Assembly: GCA_026417715.1 (NCBI GenBank)
Contig: JAOACU010000143.1
Span: forward strand, 1 to 7,449
Direction of reading: 5' to 3'
Length of the DNA: 7,449 nt
DNA from: Anaerolineae bacterium
Lineage (GTDB): Bacteria > Chloroflexota > Anaerolineae > UBA4142
The notes beneath the pieces were generated by a model. That model had not been told where the DNA came from and did not search any database. It saw only the letters and a list, made by a program, of their open reading frames with translations. Shown piece after piece: positions 1 through 4,337 of this stretch (the first letter of the stretch is position 1; every line of letters begins with the position of its first letter). The translations under genes and the position numbers were made by a program.

Positions 1-40
1 TGCGAGACGCTTCGCGGAGTTTACCCTGACGTAAGGAACT

Positions 41-77
41 TGTCCTGAGCGAAGCGAAGGAAGGGCTCAGCGTGACA
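41..77. repeat. Imperfect palindrome, possible dispersed repeat
   Basis: The six-base arms CTGAGC (45-50) and GCTCAG (65-70) enclose a 14-base purine-rich loop, and the flanking TGTC (41-44) and GACA (74-77) extend the stem across a small bulge. A second pairing, GCTTCGC (9-15) with GCGAAGC (49-55), overlaps it. No open reading frame of note crosses 1-128. The structure resembles a dispersed intergenic repeat, but only one copy lies in the window, so that is inference. Confidence 0.45.
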
Positions 78-191
78 AATCGAACCACACCCGAGGTAAC
101 TTTGACAAAGCCCTAAGTTGACGTAGGGTTGGTGCCAAGTCGGAGTTTGCGACCAAGTCGCTGGCAACCGAATTTGCTCCAGCCCAAGGGA

Positions 192-220
192 TTGACGTTC
201 GAGCGCGTTGTCGCTAAAAT
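192..220 (+). promoter_or_regulatory. Sigma70-type promoter, nearly leaderless start
   Basis: TTGACG (192-197) is five of six to the -35 consensus. A 17-base spacer follows, then TAAAAT (215-220), five of six to the -10 consensus. Transcription would begin near 227-228, only 3-4 bases before the ATG at 231. This placement rules against the upstream TTG start at 129 and implies a leaderless or almost leaderless mRNA for the small membrane protein. Confidence 0.65.
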
Positions 221-230
221 TTACCGCACA

Positions 231-590
231 ATGGCTGGTGAAAATTTACACGCACGGCAAGCGTGGTTACTCTTGCTTGGACTATTGGGATTGAGTGTTC
301 TTTTGTCTTGTACGTTGATAGGGTTGGTGTACTTGCTTCTTACGCCACCTGAGGAATTAGCATCGGACTCGCTGTTAGAAGATGCTACACCTACCGAGAC
401 GCTGTGGCACACTGAGACGCCAACCCCTACTGACACACCGAGTCCTTCTGTCACATTCACTTTAACACCCTTGCCCACGCCTTCACCGACACGTCGCGGG
501 GTTTTAGAACCCACCAAGCCGCCCTACGTTTTCCCAACACCGATTCACATTCCGCCCATACCGCGTCCTGCTCCAACACGTATGCGGTGA
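231..590 (+). CDS. Small membrane-anchored Pro/Thr-rich protein
   Basis: This is a 119-residue protein of unknown function. Residues 11-37 form one long Leu-rich hydrophobic segment after a short N-terminus with Arg9, so the protein is probably anchored in the membrane with its tail outside. Cys27 follows Leu-Leu-Ser and could pass as a weak lipobox, but the hydrophobic stretch continues beyond it, which favours a transmembrane anchor. From about residue 50 the chain is rich in Thr, Pro and Ser (many TPTP/SPTP-like pairs), a disordered tail of the kind seen in cell-envelope proteins. The frame is open from a TTG at 129, but the promoter at 192-220 lies inside that extension, so ATG 231 is chosen. 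There is no Shine-Dalgarno sequence. Codon use is clearly poorer in GCG/CGC than in the neighbouring genes. No homologous domain is recognised. Confidence 0.6.
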   Translation: MAGENLHARQAWLLLLGLLGLSVLLSCTLIGLVYLLLTPPEELASDSLLEDATPTETLWHTETPTPTDTPSPSVTFTLTPLPTPSPTRRGVLEPTKPPYVFPTPIHIPPIPRPAPTRMR

Positions 591-591
591 A

Positions 592-631
592 AGACGATTG
601 ACGAAAGACAAAAGTAATTCGGCATTCGTCA
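592..631. repeat. 7-bp word cluster with hairpin after the small gene
   Basis: The words AGACGAT (592-598), TGACGAA (599-605) and AGACAAA (606-612) run in 7-base register directly after the stop codon. TTCGTCA (625-631) is the exact reverse complement of the second word and gives a 7-bp stem. The words belong to the same family as the arrays at 4310, 5169 and 7092. The hairpin could slow transcription at the gene end, but no T-run follows, so it is not a classical terminator. Confidence 0.55.
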
Positions 632-657
632 AGTTTCGCGCTTGTACCGTACACGAG

Positions 658-663
658 TATAAT
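658..663 (+). promoter_or_regulatory. Consensus -10 box upstream of nnr
   Basis: TATAAT is a perfect -10 hexamer. At a 17-base spacing the -35 region would be TTCGCG (635-640), only three of six, so the promoter is weak or needs an activator. The predicted start near 670 leaves an mRNA leader of about 43 bases that contains the hairpin overlapping the ribosome-binding site. Confidence 0.5.
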
Positions 664-673
664 ACAGGCGTCC

Positions 674-709
674 CAACCTCGAACCTTGAACCTGAAACTT
701 GAAAGGTTG
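674..709 (+). promoter_or_regulatory. nnr leader hairpin overlapping the Shine-Dalgarno
   Basis: The ribosome-binding sequence GAAAGG (701-706) lies six bases before ATG 713. AAGGTT (703-708) can pair with AACCTT (682-687), or AGGTTG (704-709) with CAACCT (674-679). Both pairings hide the Shine-Dalgarno. The segment 690-704 (ACCTGAAACTTGAAA) recurs exactly at 2537-2551 in front of purH, so the leader derives from a local repeat family. Any regulatory role is inference. Confidence 0.4.
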
Positions 710-712
710 CCT

Positions 713-2362
713 ATGAAACTTGTGACTGCCGATCAAATGCGCGCGCTCGAACAACGCGCCGATGCCAGCGGCAACACGTACGCAATGATGATGGAACGCG
801 CGGGTCGTGCTGTCGCCGATGCGATTCTCGCACGATTCGACGCGCGCGATTTGCGTGTTCTCGTCCTTGTCGGTCCCGGTAACAACGGCGGCGATGGCTT
901 GGTGTGTGCGCGCTATTTGCACGATGCAGGCGCGCGCGTCGCACTCCACATCTGGAAACGCGCTGAACGCGCCGACGACGAAAATTTTCGACTCTGCCGT
1001 GAACGTAACATTCCCACGATACGCGCGGAAGACGATGCGAATTTCGTCGCGCTCAAAGATTTCCTCGCCGATGCGAATGTCATCGTGGACGCGCTACTCG
1101 GCACAGGCGTTGCGCGTCCTATCGAAGGGCTATTGAAAGACTTGCTCGTTTTCATCAAAACCCAATCACCCAATCACCCAATCACCCAACTTGTTCCCAC
1201 TCGCTCTCTCGCACACACGCTCTCTCGCTCTCTCGCACGCGCGCCCTCTCGCTCTTTCGCGCGCGCGCTCTCTCGCACCATCGTCGCCGTTGATCTTCCC
1301 AGCGGACTCGATCCCAACACCGGCGCGCTCGATCCCGCCACGCTCGATGCCGATCTCACCGTCACGTTCGCGTTTCCAAAAATCGGGCAACTTGCATTTC
1401 CCGGTGCGAACGCGGTTGGCGAACTCGTCGTCGCGGACATCGGCATCGCTGCCGATTGGGCGCCCCCCGATGCACCTGACGTAGCCACCGCACGTGAAAT
1501 CGCCGCGCGTTTACCAGCGCGCGCGCGCGACGCACACAAGGGCACATTCGGCAAGGCGATGATTTGCGCGGGTTCGTCGAATTACGTCGGCGCGGCGTAC
1601 CTTGCAGGCGCGGCGGCGACGCGCGCGGGTGCGGGACTTGTCACGCTCGCGCTGGCGTGCACGATTTACCCGATGATCGCCAGCGCGCTGCACGAGACCA
1701 CCTTCGTCATTCTCCCCGACGACAACGGCGCGCTCGTCCCCGACTCTGCGCGCGTTCTCCTCGATCATCTCGCGGGTTACGATGCGCTCCTTCTCGGCTG
1801 TGGCTTCGGTCGCCATCCACAAACCATCGCCTTTGTCACTCAAATCTTAAATCATAAATCTCAAATCTTAAATTGTGTGATAGACGCCGATGCCCTCTTT
1901 GCGCTCGCGCAAATCGGCGATTGGTGGACGCGCCTCGCGCCGAACACAGCGATTCTCACACCACATCCCGGCGAGATGGCAACGCTCACGGGTTTACAGC
2001 GCGATACGATCCAAGCCGACCGTGTGAACATCGCGAAGAAATTCGCGGCGCAATGGCAACAAATCGTTGTGTTGAAAGGCGCGTTCACGGTGATTGCCGC
2101 CCCAGACGGACGCGCGACCTTGCTTCCTTTTGCCACACCTGCGCTGGCGACGGCTGGCACCGGCGACGTGCTCGCGGGCACCATCGTCGCGATGCTGGCG
2201 CAAGGACTGAATCCGTACGATGCGGCAATCGTCGGCGCATACCTGCACGGACTCGCTGGCGAAATCGCCGCGCGCGAAATCGGCGATGCGGGCGTTGTCG
2301 CGAGTGATGTGCTCGTACGACTACCAGAGGCGATGCGGCGCGTGAAGCGAGAGGGCGAATGA
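713..2362 (+). CDS. nnr: Bifunctional NAD(P)H-hydrate epimerase / ADP-dependent NAD(P)H-hydrate dehydratase
   Basis: This cytoplasmic metabolite-repair enzyme restores damaged NAD(P)HX. The N-terminal NnrE (YjeF_N) domain epimerises the S and R hydrates, and the C-terminal NnrD domain dehydrates the S form using ADP. From ATG 713 it has 549 residues, somewhat long for the family. NnrE shows GPGNNGGDG (54-62), VDALLGTG (125-132) and AVDLPSGLD (192-200). NnrD, a ribokinase-like fold, shows KGTFGKAMICAG (276-287), a YVGAAYLAGAAATRAGAG segment (291-308), DADAL (391-395), TPHPGE (416-421), KG (455-456) and AGTGDVLAG (481-489) with the conserved Asp485. The start is set by GAAAGG six bases upstream and by the family-typical MKLVTA N-terminus; a TTG at 686 is rejected. 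Three low-complexity inserts made of short repeats interrupt the protein: residues 150-160 and 163-188 in NnrE, and about 377-388 in NnrD. The last codons and the stop lie inside the 23-bp array. Identification is very secure. Confidence 0.95.
   Translation: MKLVTADQMRALEQRADASGNTYAMMMERAGRAVADAILARFDARDLRVLVLVGPGNNGGDGLVCARYLHDAGARVALHIWKRAERADDENFRLCRERNIPTIRAEDDANFVALKDFLADANVIVDALLGTGVARPIEGLLKDLLVFIKTQSPNHPITQLVPTRSLAHTLSRSLARAPSRSFARALSRTIVAVDLPSGLDPNTGALDPATLDADLTVTFAFPKIGQLAFPGANAVGELVVADIGIAADWAPPDAPDVATAREIAARLPARARDAHKGTFGKAMICAGSSNYVGAAYLAGAAATRAGAGLVTLALACTIYPMIASALHETTFVILPDDNGALVPDSARVLLDHLAGYDALLLGCGFGRHPQTIAFVTQILNHKSQILNCVIDADALFALAQIGDWWTRLAPNTAILTPHPGEMATLTGLQRDTIQADRVNIAKKFAAQWQQIVVLKGAFTVIAAPDGRATLLPFATPALATAGTGDVLAGTIVAMLAQGLNPYDAAIVGAYLHGLAGEIAAREIGDAGVVASDVLVRLPEAMRRVKREGE
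1161..1190. repeat. In-frame 8-bp tandem array inside nnr
   Basis: CCCAATCA is repeated three times without error (1161-1184), followed by a partial copy. It encodes about residues 150-159 of Nnr, in a loop between the VDALLGTG strand and the AVDLPSGLD strand where ordinary family members have only a short linker. The word is close to the CCAATGA words at 4203-4242. Confidence 0.8.
1200..1277. repeat. In-frame CTCTCGC-rich array inside nnr
   Basis: CTCTCGC and variants recur about five times, mixed with GCGCGC runs, and encode a Ser/Arg/Leu/Ala-rich stretch at about residues 163-188. The 13-mer CGCCCTCTCGCTC (1242-1254) is the exact reverse complement of 2391-2403 in the 23-bp array at the gene's 3' end. 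The two loci therefore carry the same repeat family in opposite orientation, about 1.1 kb apart. Confidence 0.7.
1841..1875. repeat. In-frame 7-bp array inside nnr (NnrD domain)
   Basis: Five words in strict 7-base register: CAAATCT, TAAATCA, TAAATCT, CAAATCT, TAAATTG. They encode residues 377-388, just before the conserved DADAL motif. The segment is AT-rich inside an otherwise GC-rich gene. The reading frame stays open through it. Confidence 0.75.
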
Positions 2363-2449
2363 GCGTGGAGCGAGAGTGCGAATGAGCGTGGAGCGAGAGG
2401 GCGAGTGAGCGTGAAGCGAGAGGGCGGGTGAGCGTGGAGCGAGAGAGCG
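2344..2449. repeat. 23-bp tandem array spanning the nnr stop codon
   Basis: Four complete 23-base units start at 2344, 2367, 2390 and 2413, and a partial fifth at 2436. The shared core is AGCGAGAGNGCG followed by a TGAGCGT tail, with only a few substitutions between units. The nnr stop TGA (2360-2362) lies inside unit one, so the array supplies the end of the protein. There are no spacers between units, so it is not a CRISPR. Confidence 0.85.
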
Positions 2450-2450
2450 T

Positions 2451-2534
2451 GATGCGTGATACGTGATACGTAATACGTGATACGTAATACGCAATACGCA
2501 ACACGCATCACGTATCACGTATTGCGTATTGCGT
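2451..2534. repeat. Palindromic array of twelve 7-bp words
   Basis: Twelve consecutive words stay in 7-base register. The left side uses GATACGT, AATACGT and AATACGC; the right side (from 2507) carries words whose shifted reading is their reverse complement. Perfect stems include 2489-2501 with 2522-2534 (13 bp) and, in an alternative register, 2472-2485 with 2510-2523 (14 bp). Together with the 23-bp array it fills the gap between nnr and purH. A transcript crossing it would fold into a strong slippable hairpin that could limit read-through or stabilise mRNA ends; that role is inference. Confidence 0.85.
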
Positions 2535-2536
2535 AA

Positions 2537-2564
2537 ACCTGAAACTTGAAACCTGAAACTTGGA
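2537..2564. repeat. ACCTGAAACTTG 14-bp direct repeat before purH
   Basis: ACCTGAAACTTGAA (2537-2550) is followed at 2551-2564 by a near copy, ACCTGAAACTTGGA. The 15-mer at 2537-2551 is identical to 690-704 in front of nnr. The second copy supplies GGAA (2562-2565), the only Shine-Dalgarno-like sequence for purH, six bases before its ATG. Confidence 0.7.
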
Positions 2565-2571
2565 AACCACA

Positions 2572-4068
2572 ATGCAAGCCCTACTTTCCGTTTACGACAA
2601 AACAAATCTCATCGAATTTGCGCGCGGTTTGCGCGATTTGGGTTGGACGTTGATTGCGTCAGGTGGTACGGCGCGCGCGCTGCGCGATCATCACATCGCC
2701 GTCACCGAAGTCGCCGAGTACGCCGGTTCACCCGAAATTTTGGATGGACGCGTCAAGACGTTGCACCCAGCGATTCATGGTGGTTTGCTCGCGCGCGCGA
2801 CAGAAACAGATCGCGCCCAACTGCAACGTTGGGGTTGGGATTACATTGACCTTGTTGCGTGCAACCTCTATCCGTTCGAGCAAGTCACTGCGCGTCCAAA
2901 CGTGACATTAGAAGACGCCATCGAAAACATTGACATTGGTGGCGTCACGTTGATTCGCGCGGCGGCAAAGAATTACGCGCGCGTCACACTCGTTTGCGAT
3001 CCGCGCGATTACGCGCGCGTGCTCGATGCACTTCGCACAGGCACGCTCGACGAAACGCTGCGCTGGCAACTCGCGCGCAAGGGGTTTGCGCTCATTGCGC
3101 GCTACGACGCGGCGATTGCAAATTATTTTTCGCAAGGTGACACACTTTACCTTACCTTGCATCGCGTTCAGACCTTGCGCTATGGCGAAAATCCGCACCA
3201 GCGCGCGACACTCTACGCCTACGAACCCGAATCGGGACCGCTGGGTGGTACGCTCCTGCAAGGCAAAGAACTTTCGTACAACAACTTGCTCGATTTGGAT
3301 GCGGCGTGGCGCGCGGCAATCAGTTTCGAGCGACCCACGATTTGCATCGTCAAGCACAATTCGCCCTGCGGCATCGCCTCCGCTGATGAACTTGCCGACG
3401 CATACCGCGCGGCGTTCGAGTGCGATCCTGTCTCCGCGTTCGGTGGTATCATCGCGAGCAATCGCGAATTCGACGAGGCGACCGCGCGCGCGCTCGGCGA
3501 TCTCTTCGTCGAGTGTATCATCGCGCCGGGCTTTACCGATGCCGCACGCGAGATTTTGGCGCGCAAGAAAAATTGTCGCCTTGTGACGATGCCAAACCTG
3601 ACGATTGAGCCGCGATACGAATGGCGTTCGATCACGCGCGGGATTGTGCAACAAGACGTGGACACAGGCGATCCCGACGGGACAGCGTGGCAAGTCGTTT
3701 CGCAACGCGCGCCTACCGATGACGAGATGCGCGCGCTTCGATTCGCATGGCGCGCGGTGCAACACGTCAAATCGAACGCGATTGTGTTCGCGCGCGGCGA
3801 AGCGACGGTGGGCATCGGTAGCGGACAACCGAATCGTGTGGACAGTGTACGCATCGCCATTGAACGTGCAGGTGAACGCGCGCGCGGCGCGGTGATGGCA
3901 TCGGACGCGTTCTTTCCGTTCCCCGATTCGGTCCAAGTGGCGGCGCGCGCGGGCATCACGGCGATTGTGCATCCCGGCGGATCACAACGCGATGCCGAAT
4001 CGCTCGCCGTTGCCGATGCGTCGGATATCGCGATGATCATTACAGGCGTGCGACATTTCCGACACTAG
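2572..4068 (+). CDS. purH: Bifunctional AICAR formyltransferase / IMP cyclohydrolase
   Basis: This cytoplasmic enzyme carries out the last two steps of de novo purine synthesis: it formylates AICAR with 10-formyl-THF and cyclises FAICAR to IMP. It has 498 residues from ATG 2572, within the usual size range. The N-terminal MGS-like cyclohydrolase domain (about 1-145) shows LLSVYDKT (4-11), SGGT (30-33) and DGRVKTLHPAIHGG (58-71). The transformylase domain shows GENPHQ (205-210), the catalytic Lys261-His262 in KHNSPCG, CDPVSAFGG, HVKSNAIV and ASDAFFPFPD, and ends in the typical RHFRH. ATG 2572 is preferred over TTG 2560 because family members begin close to the LLSVYDKT strand. Unlike its neighbours it carries no repeat insert. 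The 209-base gap from nnr is filled with repeats. A bidirectional terminator follows 19 bases after the stop. Confidence 0.97.
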   Translation: MQALLSVYDKTNLIEFARGLRDLGWTLIASGGTARALRDHHIAVTEVAEYAGSPEILDGRVKTLHPAIHGGLLARATETDRAQLQRWGWDYIDLVACNLYPFEQVTARPNVTLEDAIENIDIGGVTLIRAAAKNYARVTLVCDPRDYARVLDALRTGTLDETLRWQLARKGFALIARYDAAIANYFSQGDTLYLTLHRVQTLRYGENPHQRATLYAYEPESGPLGGTLLQGKELSYNNLLDLDAAWRAAISFERPTICIVKHNSPCGIASADELADAYRAAFECDPVSAFGGIIASNREFDEATARALGDLFVECIIAPGFTDAAREILARKKNCRLVTMPNLTIEPRYEWRSITRGIVQQDVDTGDPDGTAWQVVSQRAPTDDEMRALRFAWRAVQHVKSNAIVFARGEATVGIGSGQPNRVDSVRIAIERAGERARGAVMASDAFFPFPDSVQVAARAGITAIVHPGGSQRDAESLAVADASDIAMIITGVRHFRH

Positions 4069-4086
4069 CGTTCCAATCCACCCAAC

Positions 4087-4120
4087 AAAAACGCCGACGG
4101 TTGTGCCGTCGGCGTAATTT
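4087..4120. terminator. Bidirectional intrinsic terminator (purH / tRNA-Val)
   Basis: A perfect 10-bp GC-rich stem, ACGCCGACGG (4091-4100) with CCGTCGGCGT (4106-4115), encloses a 5-base loop. On the minus strand it is followed by five T's (from A's at 4087-4091), a strong terminator for the tRNA. On the plus strand AATTTCTT follows, which gives weaker termination for purH. Confidence 0.9.
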
Positions 4121-4127
4121 CTTCAGG

Positions 4128-4200
4128 TGGGCGAGACAGGACTCGAACCCGTGACTTCTTCCGTGTAAGGGAAGCGCTCTACCAACTGAGCTACTCGCCC
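4128..4200 (-). tRNA. tRNA-Val (anticodon TAC)
   Basis: The 73-base minus-strand sequence folds as a complete cloverleaf. Acceptor arms GGGCGAG/CTCGCCC pair perfectly with discriminator A. The D arm is GCTC/GAGC with an AGTTGGTA loop. The anticodon arm CTTCC/GGAAG encloses CTTACAC, giving anticodon TAC for Val (GTA and, by wobble, GTG). The T arm has the TTCGAGT loop, with one G-T pair in its stem. The 3' CCA is not fully encoded (ACCT follows the acceptor), so it would be added by the nucleotidyltransferase. Transcription starts at a perfect promoter about 50 bases upstream and ends at the hairpin 4087-4115. Confidence 0.96.
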
Positions 4201-4202
4201 AG

Positions 4203-4242
4203 GTCAATGAGCCAATGAACCAATGTGCCAATGAGCCCAATG
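4203..4242. repeat. 8-bp word array in the tRNA-Val leader
   Basis: GTCAATGA, GCCAATGA, ACCAATGT and GCCAATGA run in 8-base register (4203-4234), followed by a slipped GCCCAATG. The array occupies nearly the whole 5' leader of the pre-tRNA, between its transcription start near 4250 and position 4200, so RNase P must remove it. Confidence 0.75.
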
Positions 4243-4257
4243 TGTGAATCGTTCACA
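4243..4257. promoter_or_regulatory. Inverted repeat over the tRNA start site
   Basis: TGTGAA (4243-4248) and TTCACA (4252-4257) are exact inverted copies with a 3-base centre. The repeat begins at the edge of the minus-strand -10 box and covers the predicted start site near 4249-4250. It could be an operator or the first hairpin of the pre-tRNA transcript; the sequence alone does not decide. Confidence 0.4.
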
Positions 4258-4285
4258 TTATAAAGTTGTCGGGCGTGTTTGTCAA
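4257..4285 (-). promoter_or_regulatory. Perfect sigma70 promoter of tRNA-Val
   Basis: Read on the minus strand, TTGACA (4285 to 4280) and TATAAT (4262 to 4257) both match the consensus in all six positions, and the spacer is the optimal 17 bases. A promoter this strong fits a stable RNA gene. Confidence 0.9.
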
Positions 4286-4306
4286 ACGCATTGCGCGGCG
4301 TATAAT
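4279..4306 (+). promoter_or_regulatory. Divergent sigma70 promoter of the PEP-like gene
   Basis: TTGTCA (4279-4284, five of six) is followed by a 16-base spacer and a perfect TATAAT (4301-4306). The start near 4313 leaves a leader of about 17 bases. Its -35 hexamer overlaps the -35 hexamer of the opposing tRNA promoter by five bases, so the two cannot bind polymerase at the same time. Confidence 0.75.
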
Positions 4307-4309
4307 TCT

Positions 4310-4337
4310 TGACGAAGGACGAATGATGAATGACGAT
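4310..4337 (+). repeat. 7-bp word array forming the ribosome-binding site and start codon
   Basis: TGACGAA, GGACGAA, TGATGAA and TGACGAT follow in strict 7-base register from just before the transcription start into the first codons. The GGACGAA word creates GAAGGA (4314-4319), the only Shine-Dalgarno-like sequence, ten bases before ATG 4330. That ATG spans a word boundary, so repeat DNA appears to provide the whole translation start. Confidence 0.65.

Noticed and set aside
102..129. Second promoter with a perfect TTGACA at 102-107
   Set aside because: No acceptable -10 box lies at 16-18 bases (TAGGGT at best), whereas 192-220 has two good boxes.
129..230. N-terminal extension of the small membrane protein from a TTG start
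   Set aside because: The promoter at 192-220 lies inside it, it has no Shine-Dalgarno, and ATG 231 gives a normal membrane-anchor N-terminus.
2344..2449. CRISPR-like array of 23-bp repeats
   Set aside because: Units are directly adjacent with no spacers, and no cas genes are nearby; it is a plain tandem repeat.
1861..2605. Minus-strand open frames with repetitive peptides (VLRITYYV-type, LSLHAHS-type)
   Set aside because: They are translations of the 7-bp and 23-bp arrays plus antisense nnr, and have no ribosome-binding sites or domains.
2908..3972. Long open frame of 354 codons antisense to purH
   Set aside because: It is the opposite-strand shadow of a GC-rich, GCG/CGC-using gene; its product is Arg/Ala-rich with no recognisable motif.
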